Shown piece by piece: positions 26,793-35,870 of a stretch of DNA of 64,000 nt (position 1 is the stretch's first letter; every line of letters begins with the position of its first letter). Below the pieces are notes generated by a model, which was given only the letters and a program-made list of their open reading frames with translations, was not told the origin of the DNA and did not search any database. The translations under genes and the position numbers were made by a program. This DNA comes from Pseudoalteromonas sp. 0303 (GTDB taxonomy: Bacteria; Pseudomonadota; Gammaproteobacteria; Enterobacterales; Alteromonadaceae), in contig NZ_JABVXF010000010.1 of the NCBI RefSeq assembly GCF_013349995.1, positions 59,965 to 123,964 on the forward strand. The letters are read 5' to 3'.

Positions 26793-29018
26793 TTAGCTTT
26801 TAGTCGTTTCTGTATCAGCATCTTCTGACGCTTGCTCGTCTTCAACCACTTCTTTGGTTACTTCAACCGGATCGACAGGCGTAGCTTCAACTACTGCCGG
26901 CTCTTCGCTTTCTGCTTGGTAAAAACGACCACCTTTTTCAGCCATTGCTTTTAACGTATCGCAAGGTGTGAAAATTGGGTTGTAGTTAGCAAAAGTCGCC
27001 ATTTCTGAGCTTACTTGTGCTGCACCCAGTTTATCCATATAGCTAAATGGACCGCCTAAGAATGGTGGGAAACCGATACCAAAAATAGCACCAATGTCAC
27101 CGTCACGTGGGCTTGCAATAATGCCATCATCTAAACAGCGCACCGCTTCGTTCAGCATTTGCGCAACACAACGTTTAGCAATTTCGCTCTTGTTTAAACG
27201 AGGTGATGGCGTAACACCCAGTAGCTCGTAAACTGACTCATCCACTTTTTTATCCTTCTTATCATAAAGATAAAAACCACGGCCAGTCTTACGACCTAAA
27301 CGCTTAGAATCGATTAAGCGATTAAAGGCGTCAGGTGCTTTAAAGCGCTCGCCCAATTCTTTTTCAAGGATTGGCGCAATTTTAGAACCGATATCAATCC
27401 CTACTTCATCAAGAAGCGCTAAAGGCCCTACCGGGAAGCCAAACTCGACCAATGCTTGGTCAATCTTTTCAATTGGCTCACCTGCAAGCAGTAAATTAGC
27501 CGCTTCATTAACATAAGGCGCTAAGATACGGTTTACATAGAAACCAGCCATGTCTTTAACCACAATCGGGGTTTTACCTTGCTTACGGGCAAAGTTAACA
27601 ACGCGTGCGATAGTTTCTTCAGACGTACCGGCGTGGGGAATGATCTCAACAAGTGGCATTTTCTCAACAGGTGAGAAGTAATGCAGACCAATTACATTTT
27701 CTGGGCGTGCTGCATCAGCAGCGATTTGTGCAATCGGTAATGATGAGGTATTACTTGCAAAAATAGTGTTGTCTTGGCACTCACGTTCTACATCAGCCAC
27801 CATACCTTGCTTTAAAGCAAGATCTTCAAACACGGCTTCGATAACGATATCAATGTGTTTAAAGCCGCTGTAATCGGTGGTACCGGTAATGCGGTTCATG
27901 GTTTGTTGTAAATCAGCTTTAGATAAAATACGACGCTTTTGCTTTTTATCTAAAATCTTATAGCTGTAGTTCATTGCATTGCTGATACCCTTTTCAGCCA
28001 CATCTTTAATGCGCACTGGAACACCCGCTTTTACAGCACTAACATGAGCAATACCCGCGCCCATGAGGCCGCCACCTAATACTGCCGCTTTAGCGATTGC
28101 TGGTGCATCATCATTACGCCACTCTTTTTTCATTTCAGTGGTTGCAAAGAAAATACCGCGCAATGCTTTTGACTCATCACTCATTACCAGCGTGGCAAAG
28201 CCTTCAGCTTCAGTTTTGTATGCTTTTAACTGATCAAGCTCAACACTTGCACGAACCGCTTTAATAATGGCTAAAGGTGCTGGGTAGTGACCACCTGTTT
28301 TCTTCAGCACGTTTTCTTGTGCTTTTTTGAAAATAATATTGCGACCAAATGGGTTTGACTCAAGTAATTGACTTAAACGGTCTAGCTTAGGTTTAGTAGC
28401 CTTCGCCTTACCTTTCAGAGCAAACTCTTTAGCAACATCTAGCAATACGCTATGTGGTACACAGTCATTTACTAAGCCTGTTTTCTTCGCTTGCTTAGCA
28501 CGCACTTGCTTACCTGTAAGCATCCACTCAAGTGCTTTTTGCAAGCCAACTAATTTTGGTAAACGTTGAGTACCGCCACCACCAGGTAGTAGGCCTAACT
28601 GTACTTCTGGCAAACCAAGCTTAGTAATATCGCTGTCTGAACACACGCGATAATCACATGTTAAAGCAAACTCTAAACCACCGCCTAACGCTGCACCATG
28701 AATAGCACTTACTGTTGGGAAAGGCAGCTTTTTCATATCAAAAAATGCTTGCTGACACATTTCGCTTAACGCTAATGCATCTTCACGGCTATTGGCGCTA
28801 TCAAGCATTTTAATATCAGCACCGGCGATAAAGTTATCGCTTTTACCACTGATAAATACCATGCCTTTTACTGCTTGCGCTTGTGCGTCTTTAAGTAAGG
28901 TTTTTAAATCTTCTGCAAAACTGCTGCGCAGGGTGTTCATTTTCTCACCCGGCACATCAATGGTGACAACGGCTACGCCGTCATCTGCCACTGATAAACT
29001 AAATACTGAATCTGTCAT
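26793..29018 (-). CDS. fadJ: fatty acid oxidation complex subunit alpha FadJ
   Basis: 741 residues from the ATG that overlaps the fadI stop (TAATG). The enoyl-CoA hydratase/isomerase domain (about 1-190) has SGKSDNFIAGADIKML and GAALGGGLEFALTCDYR; the 3-hydroxyacyl-CoA dehydrogenase half shows the NAD loop GGGLMGAGIAH (about 310-320) and GLHYFSPVEKMPLVEIIP. The C-terminal ~40 residues are an acidic, low-complexity tail not seen in E. coli FadJ (714 residues). It hydrates and oxidises acyl-CoA in beta-oxidation, with FadI as thiolase partner. The longer frame up to 29066 is inside fadI. Confidence 0.95.
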   Translation of the reverse strand: MTDSVFSLSVADDGVAVVTIDVPGEKMNTLRSSFAEDLKTLLKDAQAQAVKGMVFISGKSDNFIAGADIKMLDSANSREDALALSEMCQQAFFDMKKLPFPTVSAIHGAALGGGLEFALTCDYRVCSDSDITKLGLPEVQLGLLPGGGGTQRLPKLVGLQKALEWMLTGKQVRAKQAKKTGLVNDCVPHSVLLDVAKEFALKGKAKATKPKLDRLSQLLESNPFGRNIIFKKAQENVLKKTGGHYPAPLAIIKAVRASVELDQLKAYKTEAEGFATLVMSDESKALRGIFFATTEMKKEWRNDDAPAIAKAAVLGGGLMGAGIAHVSAVKAGVPVRIKDVAEKGISNAMNYSYKILDKKQKRRILSKADLQQTMNRITGTTDYSGFKHIDIVIEAVFEDLALKQGMVADVERECQDNTIFASNTSSLPIAQIAADAARPENVIGLHYFSPVEKMPLVEIIPHAGTSEETIARVVNFARKQGKTPIVVKDMAGFYVNRILAPYVNEAANLLLAGEPIEKIDQALVEFGFPVGPLALLDEVGIDIGSKIAPILEKELGERFKAPDAFNRLIDSKRLGRKTGRGFYLYDKKDKKVDESVYELLGVTPSPRLNKSEIAKRCVAQMLNEAVRCLDDGIIASPRDGDIGAIFGIGFPPFLGGPFSYMDKLGAAQVSSEMATFANYNPIFTPCDTLKAMAEKGGRFYQAESEEPAVVEATPVDPVEVTKEVVEDEQASEDADTETTKS

Positions 29019-30328
29019 TACGCACTCTCCAATACAAAGGCTGCGCCTAAGCCACCCGCTGCACACGCAGTCGTAAGCGCTAAGCCGCCACCGCGACGAT
29101 TAAGTTCATGTAAGCTTTGCGTGATCAAGCGCGCACCTGTTGCCGCAAATGGGTGACCGTATGCAAGTGAGCCACCTAATACATTGAACTTGTCCATGTT
29201 TATTTCGCCGATCGCCTTGCTGCGACCTAGCTTTTCTTGTGCAAATTTATCTGACGCAAACATTTTCATATTAGCCAATGTTTGCGCTGCAAATGCTTCA
29301 TGCATTTCGATTAAATCTAAATCAGCTAATGTGATACCTGCTCTATCTAGAGCAATTGGCGTTGAGTGCGCCGGACCCATTAGCATATCTTCATGTACAC
29401 CAATTGCAGAGAAAGCAAAACTGCGTACATAACCTAGAATGTCGTAACCCAATGCTTTGGCTTTACTCTCGCTCATCATTAATACCGCAGCGGCACCATC
29501 AGTTAATGGCGTTGCGTTAGCTGCAGTCACTGATCCGTGTTGACGGTCAAATACTGGTTTTAATTTCGCGTAGCCTTCAACCGTTGAGTTATGACGAATG
29601 TTATTGTCTTGCTCAATAAAGCTCTTATAAGGTGCTACATGGGCAGTCATTACTTCATCTTTAAGTTTACCATCAGCCCACGCCTGACTTGCAAGGGTGT
29701 GAGAACGATGAGCTAAAGCATCTTGATCTTCACGGCTGATGCTATGCGTTTTTGCCATTTGTTCTGCTGTTTGACCCATAGATAAACCAGTAGAGTACTC
29801 AGCGACCGCTGGCGGTACTGGAAGTAAATCTTTTAAACGTAGTTTAGAGAAAATCTTTAATCGCTGGCCAAGCGTACGTGCTTTGTTTAAATCAACAAGG
29901 CTACCCGCTAATTTTTTACTAACACCAATTGGTAATACAGACGATGAGTCAGCACCACCGGCGATACCTACTTGCACTGAGCCAGCCATAATTGACTCGG
30001 CTACATTAGCAATGGCTTGGAAACTTGTCGCACACGCACGCGAAACAGAGTAAGCATCAACAGAAACAGGCATACCCGTACCTAATACGATTTCACGGGC
30101 AATATTTGGCGCTTCTGGCATTTGCACTACTTGTCCAAATACAAGTTGGTCAATTTCAGATTTATCAAAGTTAAGTCGTTCAAGCATTTCGTTGACAACT
30201 AACTTACCCATATCAAGGGCTGGTACATGATGGAATGCTGTGGCTTGCTTTGCGAATGGCGTTCGCAAGCCGCTAACGATAGCGATACGATCGCCTTTTG
30301 CTGTTTTAAGTATATTTTGCTCAGACAT
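29018..30328 (-). CDS. fadI: acetyl-CoA C-acyltransferase FadI
   Basis: 436 residues, the length of E. coli FadI (longer than FadA, 387). The active-site cysteine is C99 in [11 protein letters not shown], with the second catalytic blocks [10 protein letters not shown] and CAAGGLG near the C-terminus. It cleaves 3-ketoacyl-CoA to acetyl-CoA and a shortened acyl-CoA. The start has GGGAGAGC upstream. It is followed by fadJ with a one-base overlap, so the two are coupled. A FadR-like palindrome lies 17 bases upstream of the start codon. Confidence 0.95.
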   Translation of the reverse strand: MSEQNILKTAKGDRIAIVSGLRTPFAKQATAFHHVPALDMGKLVVNEMLERLNFDKSEIDQLVFGQVVQMPEAPNIAREIVLGTGMPVSVDAYSVSRACATSFQAIANVAESIMAGSVQVGIAGGADSSSVLPIGVSKKLAGSLVDLNKARTLGQRLKIFSKLRLKDLLPVPPAVAEYSTGLSMGQTAEQMAKTHSISREDQDALAHRSHTLASQAWADGKLKDEVMTAHVAPYKSFIEQDNNIRHNSTVEGYAKLKPVFDRQHGSVTAANATPLTDGAAAVLMMSESKAKALGYDILGYVRSFAFSAIGVHEDMLMGPAHSTPIALDRAGITLADLDLIEMHEAFAAQTLANMKMFASDKFAQEKLGRSKAIGEINMDKFNVLGGSLAYGHPFAATGARLITQSLHELNRRGGGLALTTACAAGGLGAAFVLESA

Positions 30329-30344
30329 TTATGCTCTCCCGCTG

Positions 30345-30359
30345 ACAGGTCTGACCTGT
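30345..30359. promoter_or_regulatory. FadR-like operator of fadIJ
   Basis: ACAGGTCTGACCTGT is a 15-base palindrome with one central odd base. Its core GGTCNGACC is the core of the E. coli FadR consensus; the outer CTGG/CCAG bases differ (CAGG/CCTG). It sits just downstream of a promoter-like pair and 17 bases before fadI, where a repressor would block early transcription. Which protein binds is an inference; FadR is a fatty-acyl-CoA-responsive GntR regulator. Confidence 0.6.
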
Positions 30360-30371
30360 TTGTTTTTCCTG

Positions 30372-30401
30372 ATTCTAAAACAACCCGTGTACGAATGCCA
30401 A
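30372..30401 (-). promoter_or_regulatory. candidate promoter of fadIJ
   Basis: Read on the minus strand, TTGGCA (30401-30396) and TAGAAT (30377-30372) are separated by 18 bases. The FadR-like palindrome begins about 12 bases after the -10 box, so a transcript would start next to or within the operator. Confidence 0.5.
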
Positions 30402-30513
30402 TAGTAAGTTTTCAACCATAGGCTTTTTTCGGCCTATTTACAAAAAAACACCGTATTTATATGGTAGGCTAAAAATCCTTAAAAAATAACGAACTATTTG
30501 AGGATTTTGTGTC

Positions 30514-30548
30514 TAACACTTGTGTTATAACTTTTGAATCCTTATAAC
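30514..30548 (+). promoter_or_regulatory. candidate promoter and overlapping inverted repeat of the Bat-type operon
   Basis: TTGTGT (30520-30525) and TATAAC (30543-30548) are 17 bases apart. The palindrome TAACAC-TT-GTGTTA (30514-30527) overlaps the -35 box and could be an operator. TTATAACTT also occurs twice (30525-30533 and 30542-30550). The transcript would have a leader of about 110 bases. The rest of the 336-base gap 30329-30664 holds the fadIJ control region and no further gene. Confidence 0.45.
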
Positions 30549-30664
30549 TTGTTAATAGCGCCCCACCACGGTACCGCGCAAAGAATTTATCGGTACTGAA
30601 CATAACGTATTGGCGCATAACAAAAACAATTTTTGACTCACGCTTTTAGGACAGTCTTTTTATT

Positions 30665-31621
30665 ATGGCAGTTAACGCATTTTCACAATTAAAATCATAC
30701 CTAGACACGCAAATTATCGGCCAACCACAATTAACTCAAGCACTGTTAATCGCAATTTTGGCAGATGGCCACTTATTAGTTGAAGGCCCTCCGGGTCTTG
30801 CGAAAACGCGTGCAGTTAATGCCTTAGCGAAAGGCGTTGAAGGCAGTTTCCAACGTGTACAATTTACCCCAGACTTATTACCTGCGGATGTGACTGGCAC
30901 TGATATTTATCGCCAGCAAACCAGTGAGTTCGTATTTGAAAAGGGCCCGTTATTTCATAACCTAATTTTGGCTGATGAAATTAACCGTGCCCCAGCTAAA
31001 GTGCAATCAGCTCTACTAGAAGCTATGGCTGAACGCCAAGTAACGGTTGGTAAAAACACGTATCCGCTGTCTGATCTATTTATGGTTATGGCAACCCAAA
31101 ACCCGCTAGAGCAAGAAGGCACTTACCCACTGCCAGAAGCTCAGCTTGACCGCTTTTTACTACATTTAAGCATTGATTACCCGGGTGCTGAACACGAATT
31201 AGATATCCTACGCCTAACCCGTGGCGAGGCCATTTCTGATAAACAAGCAACGACACAACAAATTAGTCAAAGTGAACTATTTGCTGCCCGTAAAGCGATA
31301 TTAGGTTTGTACTTAGCTGAGCCGCTTGAGAAATACTTAGTACAGTTAATTGTTGCCACTCGTGAAGCTGCAGAGCTTGATGAGCAACTTGGTCGCTGGA
31401 TTGAATATGGCGCAAGCCCACGTGCAACGATTGCCCTTGATAAGTGTGCTCGCGCGCATGCTTGGCTAGAAGGCCGTGACTTTGTTGCCCCAGATGATAT
31501 TCAAGCTGTGCTGCACAATGTATTGCGTCACCGTATTATCTTAAGTTACGAAGCGCAGGCCGATGGCATCAGTAAAGACGATGTGATCAGCCGTATTTTA
31601 GAATTGGTGGCAGTACCATAA
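30665..31621 (+). CDS. MoxR family AAA+ ATPase (second copy, Bat operon)
   Basis: 318 residues. Walker A GPPGLAKT is at 41-48 and Walker B LILADEINR at about 100-108, followed by ATQNPLEQEGTYPLPEAQLDRFL. The neighbours (DUF58, DUF4381, two von Willebrand proteins, BatD) place it in the classic MoxR/Bat operon. Such modules are linked to stress tolerance and envelope integrity in other bacteria; the client here is unknown. It differs clearly from the first MoxR copy at 19.6 kb (LAKT against LGKT in Walker A, different neighbours), so they are old paralogues. Confidence 0.93.
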   Translation: MAVNAFSQLKSYLDTQIIGQPQLTQALLIAILADGHLLVEGPPGLAKTRAVNALAKGVEGSFQRVQFTPDLLPADVTGTDIYRQQTSEFVFEKGPLFHNLILADEINRAPAKVQSALLEAMAERQVTVGKNTYPLSDLFMVMATQNPLEQEGTYPLPEAQLDRFLLHLSIDYPGAEHELDILRLTRGEAISDKQATTQQISQSELFAARKAILGLYLAEPLEKYLVQLIVATREAAELDEQLGRWIEYGASPRATIALDKCARAHAWLEGRDFVAPDDIQAVLHNVLRHRIILSYEAQADGISKDDVISRILELVAVP

Positions 31622-31624
31622 GCT

Positions 31625-32569
31625 ATGTCGAGCCAATTTGATCCAGCGGCGTGGTTAGCAGCGAGTCATAGTCAAGGCGTTAATTTATCACTCAAAGAGT
31701 TGATGTATTACAAAGCCAAAGCTCGTTTGCTAGAACTTGCGCCCAAAGTAAAAATCAAAAACAGCTTGGCTGGGCAATACCTTGCGCCTCACAAAGGGCG
31801 TGGTATGGAGTTTGCCGAGGTGCGCCATTACCAAGCCGGTGATGACATACGCTCTATCGACTGGCGTGTTACTGCACGTACTGGCGAAACCCACACTAAG
31901 TTGTTTCAAGAAGAAAAAGAACGCCCTGTTTTTGTCTTTACCGACTTTTCTAACTCGATGCTGTTTGGCTCAAAGTTACTGTTAAAGTCGGTGCAAGCAG
32001 CGCACATTAGCGCACTGGTTGCTTGGTCGGCGTGTCAACGAGGTGATCGCATTGGTGGCTTGGTGTTTAACCAGCAAGGTCATCACGAATTAAAACCAAC
32101 TTCTCGAGAGAAAGCAGTGTTAAAGCTTTGTCACAACTTATGTGATATTCACAGCCAAGCTCTGACTAATATCGATCAAACAGCCACCAGCTTATTCAGC
32201 GAAAACCTTAAACGTCTTAATCATTTAGCAAAACCAGGGAGCTTGGTTTATATCGTGTCTGATTTTAGCGCCCTTGATGAAGCAAGTTTCAAACAACTTG
32301 AAATGCTGAGCAGGCACTGTGAATTGATTGGCTGCCATATTAGCGACCCATTTGAACATCAGTTACCTGCTTTTAAACAAACAGTAACTGTGTCGGCAAA
32401 TGGCCAAGAACTTGCTTTACCACTAATGGATAAGCAATTTCGCGAGCGCTTTGCCAAGTCAGCTGAAGAGTCGTTTTCTAACAGATTAAAACGCTTACAA
32501 AAATCTGGGCTTAGTTTAATTTCATTCAGTGCAGCCACTCCTCTTGAGCTGCAATTAGTGAGAAAGTAA
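31625..32569 (+). CDS. DUF58 domain-containing protein (second copy, Bat operon)
   Basis: 314 residues, without the N-terminal membrane helices of the copy at 18.3 kb. The DUF58 core FAEVRHYQAGDDIRSIDWRV is at about 60-80, followed by a von Willebrand fold with a good metal site DFSNS (FVFTDFSNSMLFGSK). It starts three bases after the MoxR stop and is the direct genetic partner of that ATPase. Confidence 0.9.
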   Translation: MSSQFDPAAWLAASHSQGVNLSLKELMYYKAKARLLELAPKVKIKNSLAGQYLAPHKGRGMEFAEVRHYQAGDDIRSIDWRVTARTGETHTKLFQEEKERPVFVFTDFSNSMLFGSKLLLKSVQAAHISALVAWSACQRGDRIGGLVFNQQGHHELKPTSREKAVLKLCHNLCDIHSQALTNIDQTATSLFSENLKRLNHLAKPGSLVYIVSDFSALDEASFKQLEMLSRHCELIGCHISDPFEHQLPAFKQTVTVSANGQELALPLMDKQFRERFAKSAEESFSNRLKRLQKSGLSLISFSAATPLELQLVRK

Positions 32570-32571
32570 CA

Positions 32572-33012
32572 ATGCAAAAAAATCCGCTAGATGGCTTACA
32601 TGATGTCATTGCACCGACCGAGGTTGCATGGTGGCCACTTGCTCCAATTTGGTGGCTGATCATTGCCTTAGTTGGTTCGTTATTAATTATCGGCTTAGTG
32701 CTTTTATATAAAAACCAGCAATTTAAGAAAGCCAAAAAACAAGCCATTAAGTTAAGTAAAACCCTTAGTGATGATGACGCGCAAGAGCTACACATTATTT
32801 TAAAACGCTTAACTCGCCATTATTACAGCAGTCAGCTTGCTTCTCAGCCTTTGGCAAAGTGGTCTGAAAGTTTATCGAAACTGAGTGGCGATAACTTTAG
32901 TTACGACGAGTTGATGCCGCTTTATCAGCAGCAAAGTAATAATGCTGAACTTGCAGCTAAATTACGCAGTGCTATTAGCAACTTTAAACTCAAGGAGCCA
33001 ATTAATGTTTGA
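32572..33012 (+). CDS. DUF4381 domain-containing membrane protein
   Basis: 146 residues. A short proline- and tryptophan-containing N-terminus (PTEVAWWPLAPIWW) runs straight into one membrane helix (about 27-45) and a helical cytoplasmic domain (LHIILKRLTRHYYSSQLAS). This is the DUF4381 layout, found almost only in Bat/MoxR operons. It overlaps the BatA gene by eight bases. Function unknown. Confidence 0.85.
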   Translation: MQKNPLDGLHDVIAPTEVAWWPLAPIWWLIIALVGSLLIIGLVLLYKNQQFKKAKKQAIKLSKTLSDDDAQELHIILKRLTRHYYSSQLASQPLAKWSESLSKLSGDNFSYDELMPLYQQQSNNAELAAKLRSAISNFKLKEPINV

Positions 33013-33991
33013 GTTTAGTTGGCCATGGTGTTTTGTGCTTTTACCTCTGCCTTGGTTATTAAGCCGCTTTATGCCGTTAAAGCAGCAAGGGCAGTTACGT
33101 TTACGTATCCCGGGCTTTGCTAAACTGGGTTTAAATAATCAAGCAGTGCAGCAACATAGCAGAAAAGTCTCATTGCTCGAGTGGCTAGTATGGGTTCTAT
33201 TGGTTGTCGCTATTGCAAACCCAACTTGGCTTGATGAACCTATCACGCTGCCTAATGAAGGCCGCGATATTATGCTGGCGGTGGATTTATCTGGCTCGAT
33301 GACAGAGCAAGATATGGCCTATCAGAATCAATATGTCGATAGGCTTACCATGGTAAAAGCCGTACTCAGTGACTTTATTGAACAGCGTCAAGGTGACCGA
33401 CTAGGTCTTATCTTATTTGGTGATACCGCATTTTTACAAACGCCTCTTACTCGTGATGTTAAAACCGTGAGCCAAATGCTCAGCGAAGCGCAAATTGGTC
33501 TAGTAGGTAGAGCAACAGCCATTGGTGATGCATTAGGTTTATCTGTAAAGCGTTTTGCTAATAAAGATGAAAGTAACCGTATCGTTGTACTATTAACCGA
33601 TGGCCAAAACACCGCAGGTAACCTTGATCCAGAAGATGCCCTGCTGTTAGCCCGCGAAGAAGGCATTAAGGTATATACCATAGGTGTTGGCTCTGATAAT
33701 CCACGTGGATTTAGCCTGTTTAATATGGGTGGAATGAGTGGCGGTAACTTAGATGAAAATTTACTAAAACGCATTGCCGAGCAAACTGGCGGCTTATACT
33801 TTAGAGCAAAAGATATGGCAGGTTTGCAGCAAATTTATCAAGAGCTCGATAAGCTAGAGCCTATTAGTAACGATGAGCAAACGTTCCGCCCACAAATTTC
33901 ATTGTTTTATATTCCACTGCTTGTGGCGCTAGGCTTAATAAGCTTAGCAATGCTCGTCAATTTTATTCGCCAATTTAAGCAGGAGAGCTAG
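33005..33991 (+). CDS. BatA-type von Willebrand factor A membrane protein
   Basis: 328 residues from the ATG at 33005, chosen for AAGGAG just upstream; the frame is open to 32942 but that part lies in the preceding gene. Two N-terminal helices (about 5-22 and 57-73) and one C-terminal helix (about 302-320) flank a VWA domain with an intact metal site DLSGS (94-98), the threonine in TPLTRDV and TDGQ. Expected to sit in the inner membrane and act with MoxR. Confidence 0.88.
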   Translation: MFEFSWPWCFVLLPLPWLLSRFMPLKQQGQLRLRIPGFAKLGLNNQAVQQHSRKVSLLEWLVWVLLVVAIANPTWLDEPITLPNEGRDIMLAVDLSGSMTEQDMAYQNQYVDRLTMVKAVLSDFIEQRQGDRLGLILFGDTAFLQTPLTRDVKTVSQMLSEAQIGLVGRATAIGDALGLSVKRFANKDESNRIVVLLTDGQNTAGNLDPEDALLLAREEGIKVYTIGVGSDNPRGFSLFNMGGMSGGNLDENLLKRIAEQTGGLYFRAKDMAGLQQIYQELDKLEPISNDEQTFRPQISLFYIPLLVALGLISLAMLVNFIRQFKQES

Positions 33992-33992
33992 T

Positions 33993-35870
33993 ATGGATTT
34001 TGAATTTATTCGCCCTGCCCTACTTTGGTTATTAATTCCCGCGCTGATTATTTTTAGTGTGCTGTTGGTACGCAACAAAAAAAGCGCTCCCGCTGATTTA
34101 ATTGCGCCCCATTTGGCGCAGTTTGTAATGAGCGACAATCATAAAAAGCAAAGCCAACCGCTTTGGCTAGTTGCCGTCTTTACTCTGTTAGCCATCGTGT
34201 TTACAGCAGGTCCAAGCTTTGAGAAGAAACAAGTCCCGGTGTTTCAAGCAAAGAATGCGCGGGTCATTGTGATGGACATGTCGTACTCCATGTTCAGTAC
34301 CGACATCGCACCAAGCCGGTTAGTGCAAGCTCGCTTTAAAGCACTTGATATGATTGAGCTTTTCAAAGAAGGTGATACGGCATTAGTGGCTTATGCAGGC
34401 TCTGCATTCACAATTTCGCCGCTAACCAATGACGCTAGCACTTTGGCTAACCTTATCCCAAGTCTAAGCCCTGATATCATGCCGAGCAAAGGTTCGAATG
34501 TTATTGAAGGCCTAGAAAAAGCCGACGATTTACTAAAACAAGCAGGCTATTTAGATGGTGATATTATTTTAGTCACCGATGGGGTTGATAGCTTAGATCA
34601 AGAAGATATTAGCCGCTTTACTGCTCAGTCTAATTATCGCTTAAATGTCTATGGCGTCGGCACAGAGCAAGGTGCGCCGATTAAGTTACCAGAAGGTGGC
34701 TTTTTAAAAGATATGCAAGGGCAGATTGTGATTCCGACGCTAAATATCAGCCGCTTAAGTTCGCTTGCGCGCAACAGCGGTGGCAAATTCGCACTGTATC
34801 AAACCAGTAATCAGGATATTCAAACATTTGCCCCCACTGCCAATGCTGAAATACTCAAAGATGAGAAACAAAGCCAAGCATTATGGCGAGTTGATGCAGG
34901 TATTTACGGCCTAGTTATTTTATTGCCGTTAGCGCTATTTTTAATTCGCCGTAGTAGCCTAGTACTTGGCTTTTTGTTTGTTATGCTATTACCTCAGCAA
35001 CAAGTTTACGCCGCTGAATTACCTGATGTGTTTAAGAATCAAGACCAACGGGCTCTCGATGCCTATCAGCAAAATCAATTTGAACAAGCCGCCCAAGCAC
35101 AAAACACGCAATTAAAAGGCGCAGCTCTTTATCAGCAAGGTAATTACCAAGCGGCCGTGGATGCATTTAGTGAAGATAAATCTGCGACGGGTTTTTACAA
35201 CTACGGAAATGCGCTTGCAAAAGCTGGCAAATTTGATGAAGCGATGGCTGCATACGAACAAGCTTTGAAACTTAAGAAAGACTTCCCTGAGGCGCTTTCT
35301 AATCAAAAAATTGTGGAAGAAGCTAAAAAGCAGCAAGAGCAACAACAGCAGCAACAAGATCAACAGCAAAACAATGATCAACAAAACTCTGATGGCCAGC
35401 AAGATAACCAGCAAAAGCAACAGGGTGAAAATTCACAGCAAGGCGAAAACTCTGAGCAGAGTGAGCAGCAAGATGGCCAACAACCTTCAGACCAAGGTGA
35501 GCAATCAGATCAAAAAGGTGAGCAAAGCGAGTCTAATAGTGACCAACAAAACAAACCTGAAATGCAATCTGAAGCAGACAAGTCGTCACAATCAGGTGAA
35601 CAACAGCCAGAGCAAGCTCCCGAGCAACAAGATGCTCAGCCACAGCCATCACAAAGCGACGAACAAGCTAAACAGCAAGCAGAGCAACAGGCTATGCAAG
35701 CACAAGCTGCTGAACTGACCAATGAAGAGAAAGAAAAAGCTCAGCAACTTAACCAGCTGCTGCGTAAAGTTCCCGATGATCCAGCGATCTTATTAAGAAA
35801 TAAAATGCAATTAGAAGCACAAAAACGAAACTATCAACGTCGTCCACGAGGAGCCGAAAAATCATGGTAA
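33993..35870 (+). CDS. BatB-BatC fusion: VWA domain, TPR repeats and Gln-rich tail
   Basis: 625 residues. N-terminal helices (about 8-26 and 57-73), a VWA domain with metal site DMSYS (95-99), and helices near 306-325 and 327-345 form the BatB part. A TPR region follows (about 350-440: NYQAAVDAFSED, NALAKAGKFDEAMAAYEQAL) as in BatC, then about 130 residues dominated by Gln, Glu, Ser and Asp, and a conserved closing segment LLRKVPDDPAILLRNKM. In many genomes the two parts are separate proteins. The tail is probably disordered and periplasmic. It starts two bases after the BatA stop. Confidence 0.87.
   Translation: MDFEFIRPALLWLLIPALIIFSVLLVRNKKSAPADLIAPHLAQFVMSDNHKKQSQPLWLVAVFTLLAIVFTAGPSFEKKQVPVFQAKNARVIVMDMSYSMFSTDIAPSRLVQARFKALDMIELFKEGDTALVAYAGSAFTISPLTNDASTLANLIPSLSPDIMPSKGSNVIEGLEKADDLLKQAGYLDGDIILVTDGVDSLDQEDISRFTAQSNYRLNVYGVGTEQGAPIKLPEGGFLKDMQGQIVIPTLNISRLSSLARNSGGKFALYQTSNQDIQTFAPTANAEILKDEKQSQALWRVDAGIYGLVILLPLALFLIRRSSLVLGFLFVMLLPQQQVYAAELPDVFKNQDQRALDAYQQNQFEQAAQAQNTQLKGAALYQQGNYQAAVDAFSEDKSATGFYNYGNALAKAGKFDEAMAAYEQALKLKKDFPEALSNQKIVEEAKKQQEQQQQQQDQQQNNDQQNSDGQQDNQQKQQGENSQQGENSEQSEQQDGQQPSDQGEQSDQKGEQSESNSDQQNKPEMQSEADKSSQSGEQQPEQAPEQQDAQPQPSQSDEQAKQQAEQQAMQAQAAELTNEEKEKAQQLNQLLRKVPDDPAILLRNKMQLEAQKRNYQRRPRGAEKSW
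35328..35715 (+). repeat. low-complexity Gln/Glu/Ser coding region in the BatB-BatC gene
   Basis: Runs of CAG and CAA codons, broken by GAA, GAT and TCT, encode residues about 446-574 of the fusion protein. The repetitive sequence is prone to slippage and also opens a spurious Lys/Ser/Asn-rich frame on the same strand (35311-35718). Confidence 0.8.

Noticed and set aside
29019..29066. 16-residue N-terminal extension of FadJ
   Set aside because: It lies wholly inside fadI and lacks a ribosome site; the TAATG overlap gives a standard coupled start.
35311..35718. 135-residue Lys/Ser/Asn-rich frame inside the BatB-BatC gene
   Set aside because: It is the shifted frame of the CAG/CAA-rich tail; composition is explained by the low-complexity DNA.
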